NCBI GenBank assembly: GCA_023333565.1
Contig: JAJKFH010003599.1
Location: forward strand, 62,001-126,000
Length of the DNA stretch: 64,000 nt
Reading direction: 5' to 3'
Origin: Puffinus mauretanicus
Lineage: Eukaryota; Chordata; Aves; Procellariiformes; Procellariidae
The notes beneath the pieces are model-generated. The model did no database searches. It saw nothing but the letters and a program-made list of their open reading frames with translations, and was not told the origin of the DNA. The translations under genes and the position numbers were made by a program. This document shows, piece after piece, positions 1 through 12,916 of this stretch; the stretch's first letter is position 1, and every line of letters begins with the position of its first letter.

Positions 1-431
1 AAAAGTCTAAAACTTTCCAGAGCAGTTGTCTTGATCATTGAGTCATCCTAGCACTGCACTCTGATAAAAATCTCAGGCTATTCTTTCATTCATTTGTCTC
101 TCCGTTTATCTGCCTGCCTCCTTAGATACAAACAACAGAATTAAAAAAATATTACATAACGTTGAAAGTTTCCTCGGAGGGACAAGTCACCTCTGGGCAA
201 AGTGTAACCATGGAAAATTCCAGATAGCACAGGATGTTTTTTTTTCCCTCGGAAAACACCAGCGTTTTAAAAGGAGTGTGATAAAGGATAAGCAGACTCA
301 AGCCACAGCAAGCAGTTATGGCAAGCTTCGTTTTGGACGCTCGTGAAACGCAGCTGCTGCAGCAGCAGGCACCCAAACTGGGCAGACCTGTCCCAGCACT
401 CAAGAGAGTAGAACCGGCACCCTTAATTTAA

Positions 432-700
432 CGTCATGATACTTGAGGGTTGGAGAGTTTCGTCCTGTCTTGGGCCAGAGCTGGGGAACGATTCCCCTCG
501 GGCTCTTCCCCGGGGCCGAGGCTGGCAGGCAGGCAGCGACGCGGGTCCCCATCGCTCAGCCTCCTACCGCGGCTCAGGACAGTGACCCAGCGGCTCCTCC
601 AGCACGTGCTGCCCTGGGGCTGGGCTGGCTGGGGTGCTCGGTCTCTCCCCGCAAGCAAGGCTTAAGCGGGGAGCGTGCCATGAAGGTTGTTTTCTCCTCG
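432..700. promoter_or_regulatory. Small CpG-rich patch (possible CpG island)
   Basis: I count 19 CpG dinucleotides in about 270 bases, including CCGCGG near 568 and GCGACGCGGG near 536-545, while flanking DNA is AT-rich and nearly CpG-free. In warm-blooded vertebrates CpGs survive mainly where DNA is unmethylated in the germ line, so this could be a minor promoter, an enhancer or a GC-rich remnant. There is no clear TATA box, splice donor or downstream exon tying it to a gene. The base composition is directly seen; the regulatory role is inferred. Confidence 0.3.
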
Positions 701-1438
701 TTCCAGTCTCTTCCAGGCGCCTCTCATCTAGCAGGAGAGCAGGGAAGCAGCAGACCCCCAGCTTTTGTTTAACAGCTTGCTTATAAATGCTAGCTGAATA
801 CTTTTGTTCCTGAAGTATACATTTTCTGTCTGCAGAAATACAGCAGATGTTATTTTCCCGTGCATTTAGACTGTGTGGCCTCAAAGTTTTACTTTGTGCC
901 AGGAGGGAATGACGTGCCCCTGTTGAAATCCCCCCTTTTCCCTTTCAGGGAAGAGCCGGGGAGCAGCCCTCCACCCTGGGGCGGTGGGCAGGAGGAGGTC
1001 CAGGCTGGGGAGCTCTCACTGCGTGGGAAGGGAGAAGGGTGATGTGCCCCACGCTCCTGGCCTGTCCTGGCCAACACTGTCATTGCATTCTCAGCTGATA
1101 ATGAAAGAGCAGTATATCCTAGCTTCCTTTGCACCCCAGTCTTTATTCATGGGTTACTCATGGCACTTAAGAAATATCATTTGCTCTGAGAGCAAAGATG
1201 GCAACAGGCGCTGGGTCTCAGACTGTTTCCAGCGGTGCTGGGGTGGCACGGATTTTTCAAAAGAACCCAGCTTTATCCTTGGGTATGTAAATACAGGGCC
1301 AGATTTCTTTATTTCTCCTGGGAGCTCAGCACATTCAGTGCTTTGTGTTTCAAGGGTTAGACTGGATGCTAAATGCATCTGGTTATTTTACTGAGATGCC
1401 AAAAAGGGACCTGATCTTCAGAAGGGTGTAAAAATCGC

Positions 1439-1463
1439 GGGGGGGGGGGGGGGGGGGGGGGGG
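1439..1463 (+). repeat. Poly-G homopolymer, 25 bases
   Basis: An uninterrupted run of 25 G follows AAAATCGC and precedes TTAATAC. It is by far the longest G run in the window; others are 10 to 13 bases. Such a run can form G-quadruplexes and is also a classic place for length error in sequencing and assembly, so the exact length should be treated as uncertain. Confidence 0.9.
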
Positions 1464-2129
1464 TTAATACAAAGGAAAATGTAGTTAATCACAAGCATAT
1501 TGTACATTGAGTGTTGAATTTTGCCTGCTGAATTAATTTGGGGCACTGTATTACTAAAGAGAGGAACAAATTGGAGGGAGTTCAGCAGGAAGCAGCAAAT
1601 ATCGGGAATGGAAGGAAAGAACTCAGCCAAAATATTGGAATGATTTAATAATCCAATGTATCACTAGGTAATGACTAAGGAGAAATGATGTTATAACAGG
1701 CTATAAATGTTTGAAGTGTGTAAACATCCAGGAATGAAAAGAAATGTAGTTTGATGCACCCAAGCATGATCAAAACGCATGGGGATATAAAACTTAAGTA
1801 AAGGTACCTTTAAGCCAAAAATCAGGTTAGAGTTTTCAGGTGGCAAGACACCTGAAGTATCTTGCAAAGGAACTACTAAAAACCCCCTATTGCTGTGACT
1901 TCTGAAAGTAGTGTGAAGAAAATACTGGCAAGCATCATGTGGAAACGAAACCTGCTCATCCAGAGAGTGAATGACTTAACAAGTCTTCCTACATAGAGTG
2001 TGGTGTGCTTGACCTTAATTAGCCTTTACCATAACAGAAATTTCTACAGATGAGCTCTTGAAGTGAAAGGTTGCCGCACGTGTTAATTCTTTGACTTTCT
2101 GGGTTGGGCTGGACTCTGACAGAAGGGTC

Positions 2130-2225
2130 TCTTGGGTAGATGATTATTCTACTCTTACGACTGCCACTGACCTGCTGTGTGACTGCAGGCATGTAGCCTT
2201 TACCTTTCTGTCATGCTTGTCTCCA
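2130..2225 (+). mobile_element. MIR-like ancient SINE fragment
   Basis: The stretch CCACTGACCTGCTGTGTGAC followed by a degraded GGCAxGTxxCCTTTACCTTTCTG matches the core of MIR SINEs, whose consensus in this part reads roughly 'ctagctgtgtgaccttgggcaagtcacttaacctctctg'. MIRs are tRNA-derived SINEs mobilised by L2 LINEs and long inactive in amniotes. Only the core is recognisable and the edges are approximate. The family is recognised by eye; a profile search against MIR/LF-SINE models would decide. Confidence 0.5.
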
Positions 2226-5200
2226 AAAACCCAGGTACAGTAAGGGAAGGAGCTCTGGTGAGCTCAGGTTTGGGCGATGAGGGAACCAGAGCCATGTGGC
2301 ATGCACCTGAGCTGTTGGGCAATCAAGCACCAAGGCAGGGGATTTATTTTGTGGGCTGCATGTAGACAGTGTAACTTCTCCACCATGGCTAAAATTGCCA
2401 GTGTGAGGAGTAGTGGCTACGCTTATGCGGAGTGAGAGGTAGGCCAGGCTGCCAGGAACTGGGGAGTCCCCCAGGCTCCTCGAATCGAGAGAGTCGTGAG
2501 TCATCTCAGAAGATTTCTGGAGGTTGTGCAGATTATTTCTATTTGCTGCTCTCTGCAAGAGACAGGCTAAAGACTGTTTTTGTTTGTCTCTTTCCTTATA
2601 TTTTCATTTTTTAACCTTAAGTTGAGAGCGGTAGAAATCAAAGAATGAAGAGACACGTTATGGGCGGGAGGGATTGCAACTCTTGTTCTGACAGTGGAGC
2701 TGGTACGTTAACTGTTTTCATGAATTGAAGAACCCAGTAGTAGCACTGAGTTGTCTTATCAATAAGCCAGGGTTTATCTCCACTATTACCTTCAGGAGCA
2801 TCAGTGCTCAAGAAGTAAGGTGCTTGAAATCTACCAGAGCTTTATTAAATACCACATTGGGTCTAACCTCTCAAATTATTGTCTAGTCTCAAATTTCCCA
2901 TGCTTTGGTGTATTCTGTCTTCTCTGATGTCCCAAAGATCAGAGATCTTTCCTGCTGCTTCTGATTCCCAAGTTCTGCAAGAGCTTGTTCTGCAAGTCAC
3001 AGGCTTTAGAACAGCAGAAATAATGACATCTCAGGCCAGCTTCCTAAGATTTAGTGTTGGGAAATGGGGTTTTGCTTCCTCCTGATGTGTATTGTGTGCT
3101 CTAGAGACAAGCAGCAGTCAAGTGCTCTTTCTGTTAAATTCACAATGTTTGAATTTAACACACAATTGTCTTGACTAATTTGTAGCATCTACAAGCCCTC
3201 TAGATTATGGCAGTGATTTAAGAACATAACACAAAATTTCAGAGGAAAAAAAAATCAACATGCCTTCAAGTGGCTTTATTGATTTCCTCTCCTTTTCTCT
3301 TTCTCTCCTCATATACTTTTACTATATATTAGGTGTTATGAAATAAATTCTTTGTGTTCTTTGTAACCCAGTAATAGGGGAAATTATCTTTGTCCTTTTT
3401 CTAAAAGGTCTTGTTAAAGGATTCACGACTCCTTTGATTAAATTAAACAGCAGGGTAACTTGAGTCATTCAGCTGTTACTTCACCTGTAGGCATAATTAC
3501 CATTAGTAATAATAAAAAAAAAATACTCTGGAAAGTTTCTAGTGCTTGGATTTGTTCTGCGAAACATATGTGTTTATTAATTTCCTAATAAGAATTCAAG
3601 AAAGCAGGGAATGATAAAAGAAAAGAACCATTAATGCCCTCTGTCCATGCTACGTTTCTCTTTCTATTATGGCTCTGTCAAGAGCTCAGCTGCAGTCCTG
3701 TTACTTATGGTTAAGTAACGCATGCTTCTTAGGTTTGAGGATGGCTCACAAATTTAGATGCTCGCTGGAAATGTCAAGGCCCTTTTATCATCTTGCTTTT
3801 ACATATGCCCCTCCTTTACTTTCCATTTCTGCAAACAGTCAAATTTCCCTTTCCTCAGGATACTCTGAGTAGTTAATCAGTTAATTTAGACTTCTCTGGA
3901 TCAGGCTATTGTTCTAATGTGAATTTGCAAAGCTGACTTCAATTTGAAGCAAGTTGTATGCTGATTCCCTTTGCAAGGGAAAAACGGGGGGGGGGGAAGG
4001 AATAAATGTCTCAAATTCTTTCTTCTTTATCTATGGAGAGCTTGCTTTGTGCTTTTTCTCCCCAATGTTTTCACTAAGATATCCTATAGGGATACTAATT
4101 CTTCATGACGAAGTACAATGTAAAGCAAATATAGGTGTGCAGCATGAGAAGTTTGTAAGGTATTTTAAAAATGACCAATTCTGTACTCAACATAAACACA
4201 CCAAATATGTGAAGCATGTCCCAGGTATTTTCATACCTTCTACATTGCGAAGAAATATCTCATTAGATTTCTTGGCCGTCTCCTTGGTGAATAAGCACCA
4301 AGTCACTCTCCTGTCCGCTCTTAGCAATAACCCCCCGAGCCTTGTTTAAGGCACAGTACAGCATTATAAAAAAGGACGCAGCCTGTGCCCAGTTTTGAAG
4401 ATAAAGTTTCATATTTCAGGGCTCTCAGTCTAACAGTTTACACAAGCACTAAACAAACAGCCACACACCTAAAGTCATCTCTCGATAGATGCAGAAAAAG
4501 GCTGCCATATCAGATCACATATCTTCAGCCTATCAAGGGTCCTGGCTAATTGTTCTCTGAGTCATAGTATAATATTGGGTGCTAATAAATCTGCCAGCTC
4601 ACACTTGTCTGGGTTTGCGTTAGTCAAAAGTGTTTTAAATAGTGTGTTTCCAGTTATTGCCAATTAATAACCTCACCAGTTCAGATGCAGCGCTGCTCTA
4701 ACATGGCCACTTGAACTAATCAGATGGACTGACAGACAGCTTGTAAGGATCAGGCTTTATTCATGTGCTGTGTACCAGTATGAATTATGGTTCCTTGAGA
4801 ACACCTATAAACATCAATATGTTTTCTGGTTTTTGAAAGTGAGGAAGGATTTGCAGGTTTTATTTGTTTCAGTAATTTCAGTATAATTGCAGCAATGTTG
4901 CCAAAGGTAAGTTATTTCCATTGCAGAACCTTCTTTATTCACCAACCCAGAAAAAAGTTAAAATACAAGATTTTCAGTAGCATTACAAAAAAATTTCCCC
5001 AAACTTACGCAACCACCACCTGTCAAGTTGTGCAGCGCACGTGAATGATCTGTGTGGCCAGGAACAGCATCCGAACTTGAACTCTTTTGTGCTTTAACCA
5101 GCAGGTTACGCTCACTGCTGCGACACGAACAGCCTGCCCAGGAGTGCAAAGTGTGCCTGTTTCTCAGAGGCTGCCTCTCTCGGATACTTGCAAACCACAG

Positions 5201-6930
5201 CAAATTGGCCAAGTATGGGGGAAGGGGGCAGGTACAGACGTCACCAGCCATCTGTCAGAGTCTTTTTCAGGTTATCTGATTATGGACAGGTTTGTCTGCA
5301 ATTTTGAGTAAGGAGTAAGCGTTATTAAATAGATGTCTGGCTTAAAAGAATGCTTTGCTATTGCAAATTTAACACTTGATTGACATCCCTGGCGACTGGA
5401 GTCTTCTCCCTCCCCGTGGGAGAAGGGGACCGCAGGCAGTCGCAGGCAGCACGCGCATCCTCTCACGCCTCTCCACGGGTGTCTCGGCCTGGGAAACCAC
5501 GCTGGGAGCAACAAATGGGTTCAGTCTTTGGGCCCACCGACGAGTTCCAGTAGCAGCTGACAGTTAAGTAGTATATGGTCAAATATTCCCCAGTGAAAAG
5601 CCTTTTTTTTTTTTTTTTTTTCTTTTCCTGGGAAGCAGAAAGGATCAGAATATCCTGTAGAGGATGAAAGGCATCCAGCACTCCTATCTAACTTCACATC
5701 ATGAAGAGAGGGGTTTTTTGGAAGGAAGCTTGAGAGACACACGCAGAGGGCTAGAGCTGAATGTAGGAAAGCCCGTTTCTGTAACGCCACAGGAAGAAAA
5801 GCATTGACGTTCAATAGAGAGGAACTAGCCAGCAGAGGAGTAGAAGTGGGGACTTGTGAATGACTACACAAAATGTAGAATATGGGGGGGGAAATGACTG
5901 CTTTAATACTTTCTATTTAGTGGGAGGCTACTCATAAACTTCTTTTCCTGGTCAGCCTACATTCCTTTAATCTTGATCGGTAATTAGTTACTTAAAATCT
6001 TCTGCGGGGGCACCATGCACTGTCGCATCATTGCAATTTTCTCTGTGGAAAAAAGAGCATTGGCATAACCCTGGATGCAGCTGAAGAGAGCAGCAATCCA
6101 GAGACAGTTGCTGGGGAGTTACATTTTCTACTCCAGGGGTACAGAAAGAAGCCATATATTTGGGGGTGTGTGTGAAATTATTGGGAAATGAAGTTAATAT
6201 ATTTTTCTGGACAAGGAACAACAGGCATTTGCAAACAGTTCAGGTTTGCCTAGTCAAAATCTGCTGAGCAGAAAGCAGGAGCTCGTATTGAAGGAGTTTC
6301 ACCTTTGCCTGCCCCTTAATCCTCAGCTGCTGTATATTCCATTAAACTTTCTTCACTCTGTTAATGCCATTTCTGCAGTGCCTCTTCCAGTTCATGAAAC
6401 CCTCCTGTTCTTCTGAAAGTCCCTGCTGTTACATGAAGTAACCCCGGTGCTTAAAGATCGTGATTTGTTTGTTTCTGTAGTGGTAAATGTTGCATTGTAC
6501 TCACAATGAAATTTCTGTCCAAGACAGCGTAAAGTGTTCACTCACACCAAACAGACTGCATTTGAACTAATGTTATTGCAGTAGGTCAGTTTGAATTAAA
6601 AGTGACAGGATACTTAGTGTTAGAGAAAAAAATGCATCTGAGCGTCCTATTAATCCAGCAGCTAGGGAAGGCTTAGTGAAAATCCTCCAAAAGGCCTTCA
6701 TCATTTACTTCTTAAGACCGAAGTCGGTTACATAGGCCAGGTGAAATGGATGGAATAACAAGAAAAAGGCAATAGAGTGTTAGAATGTTTGTCCCTCTCA
6801 GGCTAAGATTTCAGTATGCTGTTTTTTACTGTTTCTATTAAAATATCATCTACCTGACGTCAAGACTCCATCATGCTAGGGGCTGTCTCAGAATATTGTC
6901 CCTGAGCTGAAGAACTGTTTGCATTGCTTG
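2226..6930. other. Non-coding unique sequence
   Basis: Mostly AT-rich unique DNA. Simple tracts seen are G11 at 3986-3996, T19 at 5603-5621 and G8 at 5884-5891. A mildly CpG-enriched stretch lies around 5380-5540, without other promoter signs. The longest frame here is 131 codons (3954-4349, plus); it runs through the G11 tract, has no recognisable domain and is regarded as chance. No RNA gene or mobile element is recognised. Confidence 0.6.
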
Positions 6931-6932
6931 CA

Positions 6933-6997
6933 AATAAATGCAGGTTTCTAACAGACCAGTGACTCAAACTTGATGAAAACAGATTCTTTGTAAAAAA

Positions 6998-7031
<34 letters not shown>

Positions 7032-7033
7032 TA
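6933..7033 (+). repeat. A24 tract continuing into (TA)n, with AATAAA upstream
   Basis: AATAAA at 6933-6938 is followed about 54 bases later by 24 A (6992-7015) and then a TA dinucleotide run to about 7033. This resembles the 3' end of a poly-A retroposed transcript whose tail has evolved into a microsatellite, but the signal-to-tail distance is longer than the usual 10-30 bases. No parental gene or reading frame is recognisable upstream and no target duplication was found. It may be a plain microsatellite. Confidence 0.5.
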
Positions 7034-10000
7034 CCCTTTCCAAGCTCCTAAAAAACACTTGCCTTTTTCTTAAAACAAGCAAAGAAAAACTGGAAAAAGT
7101 TTGACAAACTCTCAATGTAACTACATATCAGCTGCTTAAAAATACTGTCTGGGACTGATGCTTAGCTCACCTGCAGTATGAAATGTATAAAATGGAATAA
7201 CTTGCTTCACATGACAAACGTAAACCAGTGGTTTAAAAACATAAAATCAGTGTTAAACACTGAGCTTCCTGTGGCTTCAATATGATAAAAAAGCAAAACT
7301 TTCAAGGCTTCTTTCTCTCTAGGTGTTCCCTAAACAGGAAAAAGTACTGAACAGATGATTCCCCTGAAGCTGTATTGTTTAATTTTAGCATAACATTTAA
7401 CAGTCACAGATCTGTGGGTCTGGGACAACACATCTGTAATTAAGAGTCACTTTTTACTGCTGTGCATCACTTCAGAAAAGCATGTCTTGCTGTTGTATGC
7501 GTAGCATTCGAGTGTAAACCTGAACTCGAAGACCTATGTCCTGTTCTCTGCTTTGGCTTTATTTACTTGTCTATAAAATGGGCCAGAAGCCTTCGTTTGT
7601 CATGATCATGCTGTATCAGCTCACTAACAAAACATTTGAAACAGGTTAGTTGGAGTAGTGTCTGTATGTCCTTAGAATCGCTGGGCACTTCTGTAATAAT
7701 GTTGAAGTACTATACCTGAAATACTCGTTCCCTGAAAACCCTTTTTCTTGTTGCTCTCAAATGGGAATATTGTATTCTCCCTAAAGAAAAGAATGTAAAC
7801 AGAGAAACATATAGAGCTGAAATTATTCTCTTCTTCCCTGCTGATGCATTAATTCCTGACAGTAAAAGCCTATATTACGTGAGTGCTAAGAAAGTAGGTA
7901 CTGTATGAAAGCCCATAATAGATTCAATTTCAAGGAGAAAAAGAAATACGCATGGTAAGATTTCTTCTAGGGCTACGGATGTTGCTTAAGTGGCATCATT
8001 CCAGGGACAGCCCTTGAAGGCATTTGTGCTTCAGAAACTTGCAGGGACAAAGGGATAAATGAACCTTTGCCACAGGCTGTGGCAGGGTAGAAGATACATG
8101 AAGGGAGATCCTGCAGAGTTGCTGACACGCTGTGTGTGGCTTACCTGGAGTAATTTATGCCTGTGTCCTCAAGCGTGAATTGCTTTCCAGTTCGCCTTTT
8201 CTCCCGGGTTGACAGTCATTAGTTGTTGACTTAATTCCTCTGCTTGTTTAGCTGTAGAGTACAGCCTACAGAGGAAAGGGGAGAATCTGTACTGAACATA
8301 TGAGCCACCTTTTCTGCTTCACATACTCTGCTCAGGGGAAAAAAAGGGTGAATACATCTGGGCAGCATAACCAGGCACATCAGAGGCGTGTGGTTATTAC
8401 CATCCCTCTGTGGGAATGTGGTCCAGCGGCGTTCCTGTGGAGTAGTAGGGTAGGCACATTAGACTCTGTATCCAAACAAAGCCTGGGCTCCGATTTCAAA
8501 AGCACATTTAAAAAGTCAATCCACGTTCTGCTGCCATTTATACTTCATGCCAAGACTGTTGTTTCAAAATCCACTACAGTGCTGGACCAAACTGTTCCTA
8601 CATCAGTAAAGTGAAAACTGACAGGTTTTAGCCAGCTGTTGAGCAGGTAGCACATTAATGTAAACTCTTCAGTCCACTAACCTGCAGCCTACGTCATGCT
8701 ATTCACCATGCTCAAGTACTTGGTCCTACTGAGGTCAATTTATGCATCAGTGGGTGCACCTTCACCAAAATTAAAGGCAGGCCATCCATCAGAAGTCCAA
8801 GCGGTTAGAGAAAAAAAGCAGCTGCATGAACAGTGGGGGCTCTTCAAATTTGTGCCTCAACAATGATGTCCTGCGTAGATTGCTTGTTATTTAATACTCG
8901 CTGAGCTCACACTACAACCTTTCCCTCAGCAGAGGCTCTAGTAAGATCTTTCTTCATCACCCACCTCCTTTTTTCACTACATTGTAGGGGATGAGTATCT
9001 CCAAGAGCTTTATTCCTCTGTGAAATGTGTTAGAAATTGTCTCAAAGATTACAGGGAGGATGGAGAGGGGAGGAGGAAAAGGGATAGATGCACATAGGCG
9101 TAGGAGTGCACAGGCATGCACATACACACGTATACACCCCTTCTGGTAATCACATGGATCTTGCTTCCCTGAGGTACCTGGCTAAAATAGTTAGATCTAG
9201 CTACAAACTCTTTTGTCTTTGTTTTCCAATAGTTTCTGTTTGGAAAGGTCAGCAACCTTTCCAGGATTGTGTACCAAATCAGATTTTAATTTTCCAAATC
9301 AGAAGTAAGGCATGTCAACAGATCATCAGAAGGTTCCTGGATATGTTTTGTCAAAGAGGAAGAGGCTTCCAAGAACTTGGTCTGTAGTGTCTCAGTTATG
9401 GGTATTGGGAAATGCCTCTAATTGCGTACTACGTAACCTAGTGTGAGTGAAGAACCGATAGCACTCCCTCTGCCAGATGCCTCTCTAAAGATGGCTTGGT
9501 TCCCTGACCTCGGCTAGTCCCATGTGCACCATCCAACATCAGCCCCTTTTGATCATTAGGTTAAAGAAAAATTTCTTTTCCTTGCTGCAGCACCAGAGCT
9601 TCCTATACACAACAGAGGAAGCAATGAAAAAGACTAATATTGTTGTTCTTATTTTATTCAATTTCAATCACATTAAAATGCCCATGACAAAAAACCTCTG
9701 GCAATTAATTGCACGAGATCTTGTCAATAGTAAACATAACTGGGGGGGGGAGGAACCCACAAATATGATTTTTGGATTTCCCCCTCTCTTTACTACTTTC
9801 CAATTAGAGCTACCTGAAGTGTTACTTGTAGTGGCAGTAGTGAAGAGAAGAGGAGAGAGGAGAAATGAGAAAGGAAAGGAAAAAAGAAAAAGAACAAATA
9901 AAAATAACCCTTCTTCTTTCATTTTAAGTGGGCATGTCCTCTTAAGTAATTTTTTTAAAAAATCTGGGACTTACTGGTTGGTGCAGGGTAGCAGGAGGAA

Positions 10001-12855
10001 ATGAGTTATCTTAAAAGACATTAAAAATTGCAGAATCAACTTCCAGCTTCGCAAGATTTTTGGTTTTGTGGAAAAGACTTAGGGATCAAAGTAATTATCT
10101 TCTCTATTGCGTTTTAGTTCACATTAGATATATCCATTTTCTTTGTATGTAATTATAGTCCACAATAGCTCTATCTCCAATCAAACCACGGTTTATTTTG
10201 ACTGATTTCAGTGTGTGCTGAAAAGGAATAAGTTGTCTTTCTGTGCTTTTATTGAGACTATAGAGATAAGGTGCACCTTGTTAGCAGGGGTTGCTGGGCT
10301 GAACTAAGTTTAGATCTCTATGTTTTTGTTTGTTTTTTTATTTGTCGAATTCCATTTTTATGCTTTATCTCACCCTCTTAATTCCGATAGTCCTGTCTCA
10401 CTGAGATTTTGCAAAGGAGTCTTGCACTCCGGACTGCTGAGCTGGCTGCTGAGGGAACAGCCAATGCTTCTAATTCGAAAAGAATGCGAAGCATGTCCAG
10501 GCTTTATTGTTCTTTTTTTGCTGGTGTTTGTTTTCTCTGATTTCTTTGGTTTTGGTTCCCCGATGCATTAGTGTAATATCGATACCCTTACCTAAGCATT
10601 TGTAACTAGGATTTGATAAGAAGTCATTCATATGAAGAGATAATTTGTGCAGAGATGGAACAGGCTCTTATTTGAGGCTCTGTATTGCTAGAAAGTCCCA
10701 AGTTCACTTTTCCAGGGACATGCCACATGATTTCATAAGGCTGCGGAGATATCAGCATTAGCACCCTGCATTTAGTAAATAAAACTTCGTGGGTGGGATT
10801 TTGGCTTAGCTTTGCTCCCATCAAAATTAAGCTGGAGTGCTAGTGATTTTTGGAAGCAGAGCTTAGCCCAGCAGAATATGGTTTTGAAAAATCTCTGTTT
10901 AGTAAAAAGTGGTCTGGGAGGGAAATTCTTGATATAAGTTGTATACATTTTCGTGAGATATAATCCCAAACGTTAGCAGGGTTTGAGCCATATGGAATAA
11001 ATGGGTTACCGTGCTTATGAGTTATCGCATTCCTCTATCATTTTATTAGTAAATCATCATGCACTTTGTCTGACTCTTATCATGTTTTCCCAGTTTGCAG
11101 TGATGGCTTTACCCCCCCAGCAGAGGAGGGCTGTAGGACTGGTTACTTTAGTGTGAGTGAGGCTATGTTTACACTAGAAAGCTTGCTGCTACAAATTTTA
11201 TCACATGCAACAGCTGACTTTGACATGTGCTCAGAAAAAAAAACAAATTTTGCTGCTTGACCTCATACTTTGTGCAGTCTCCTGGCTGGTTGGTACACTG
11301 TGATCACACAGCACAAGCGTTCCCTGAACTGCCCTCTGGCATTGTATCCTGCAGGACATGCTTTTTTATGGTTTACAGAAAAGCACAGAGGAGAGCTTAG
11401 GAAACCATGGGTGGGTGGGGATGGCTTTCCACATTTTCTTTTCTTCACTACTTAAAATCCCCAGCGCCCAGCAGCTACCTCTCCTGTGCGTGATCATGGG
11501 TCCTGCTCATGTCTGATCTCTGCTTATAGCTAGGCTACACAATTCACCTGGGTCTGGTGTAATTTAAATGACTATTACGGCTGCGACAGAGCCGATGGGA
11601 TTTTTCAAGAAGAAAAGGCAGGTGGTGCGCCTCGCAGGCGGTCAGGGTGATGGAGCCTGGAGACACAGGAGGGTGGGAGGTGGGAAGAGTCTTCCCCAGC
11701 CCTCCAGCGCAGGCCTGTGATACTTCTGCAGTCTTGAGGCATAATTTGTTTCTTATCTTCCTTTCTGTTTCCCTCTGTGAGGTGCCTGTGGTATTGAGAG
11801 GGCTGCGTCTCAGCCTGGTGGTTGTTTCAGAGCAATGCCAGCGATCACTGCTACGTGACTGTAGGGTGATGAGAGAGGGCTCAAGGCCCGCTGTGGCCAG
11901 GCCCAGGCGTGGAAAGCCAGGCTTGGTGTGGTCCATGTCCGTGCTTGCTGTCCGAAGTGGATGCTGGAGCCAGCTACCCTGTTGTGAGCCTAGGGCTCCT
12001 CTCAGAGGGACCCGATTGTCCTACTCCACCCTGAAGCCAGGGAACATTTTGGTATGCTGTTAGCAGACTGACTTGCCTGCACCTCTCCGAGGCAAGCGGT
12101 TTTCATGCTATTGCTTCTTCCTATGTATCATCGAGTACTTGGCATAACAAAGATGAGTGGTGCCTGGGAGAAGGAAGTAAAGAGTCATCTGTTGGTTTTC
12201 AACAGCAAAGCACCAAGCAGAATCACTGAGGAGTGCTGAAGATGACGAAAATATCACTTTACCACTGTGTTTAACATGTAATAATTGTTGCTTATTTTTG
12301 GTACTTTTCTTGTGTAAATAGCTCAAATATTTAGAATGTTGTTGATCATGTCAAAAGGAAGGAAAAAGGTGATACAAAACACCTACTGGTTCTCATGTTT
12401 TTATGCTGAACTTTATCACACATTTTTAGTGTGTGCAAAAAGTCTAAAAAATAAATAAACTTAGCTTGTTCAGAGCAAAGAAGAGAACCTGTGGATGTGA
12501 GAGTTGCCTGTTACCTGTTCTTGCACCACTAAAGAAGTGCAAGCTGCCTGTGGAGCCAGTTTGTTTACATGTAGTCATGGTTATGTTTTCTACCAGCATG
12601 CAATGGAGCAGCTAAGGGCTGATGAGTATCTCCTGGCAAAGGCTGTTGAGACCAGTTTAAAAACCAATGATGTTAGCGGTCAAGAAATGCTGCACAAGGA
12701 GAGAGGACTCTTGTCGCTTGCTAGCGATGCATAACAGACAAAAGTTTAACTAGTATTCCCTTTGCCATCTTCTGCAACAACTTGGTCTGTCTGGAATGGG
12801 GAAGTTGGTCTTGAACTTAGTTCTGCGTTTTTCAGTTCATGAGCACTGGGGGCTT
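7034..12855. other. Non-coding unique sequence
   Basis: AT-rich unique DNA without recognisable exons. A MIR-like tail near 7.55 kb is listed separately. Near 9.10-9.14 kb there is a short imperfect CA/TG-rich patch. Around 9.84-9.91 kb the plus strand is a purine-rich run of GAGA, GGAA and AAAG that gives long but low-complexity Arg/Lys-rich frames, including the tail of the 160-codon frame at 9522-10004; these are not believed to be protein. Nothing else is identified. Confidence 0.6.
7531..7590 (+). mobile_element. Possible MIR-like SINE tail
   Basis: CTTTATTTACTTGTCTATAA followed by AATGGGCC resembles the 3' part of MIR-type SINEs ('cagtttcctcatctgtaaaatgggga'). Only about 30 bases match, the upstream core is not convincing and the copy would be very old. 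This is a visual family guess; a profile search is needed. Confidence 0.3.
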
Positions 12856-12916
12856 AAAAAAAAAAAACAACAAAAAAACTAAAAAAAAACCACAAAAAAA
12901 AAACCAAAAAAACCAA
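12856..12916 (+). repeat. A-rich low-complexity tract
   Basis: About 60 bases are composed of A runs broken by single or double C and one T (patterns such as A12-C-AA-C-A7-CT-A9-CC). It is not a clean microsatellite. It could be a decayed poly-A tract, but the flanks show no retroposed gene. Confidence 0.8.

Larger units (their letters stand above)
1..2129. other. Non-coding unique sequence, 5' edge of window
   Basis: No exon, RNA gene or mobile element is recognised outside the CpG-rich patch near 0.43-0.70 kb and the G25 run near 1.44 kb, which are listed separately. Open frames of up to 136 codons occur on both strands but overlap each other in several frames, have no recognisable domain and are rich in Pro/Ser/Arg where the DNA is GC-rich, as expected of chance frames. 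The segment from about 1470 to 2100 is AT-rich with no structure I can name. Confidence 0.6.

Noticed and set aside
5603..5621. T19 (and T15 at 55731, T16 at 56813) as antisense retroposon tails
   Set aside because: No recognisable retroposed body, polyadenylation signal at proper distance or target duplication nearby; plain homopolymers.
9522..10004. 160-codon plus-strand frame
   Set aside because: Its second half translates a purine-rich low-complexity tract to Arg/Lys/Glu repeats and the first half has no domain; best explained as chance.
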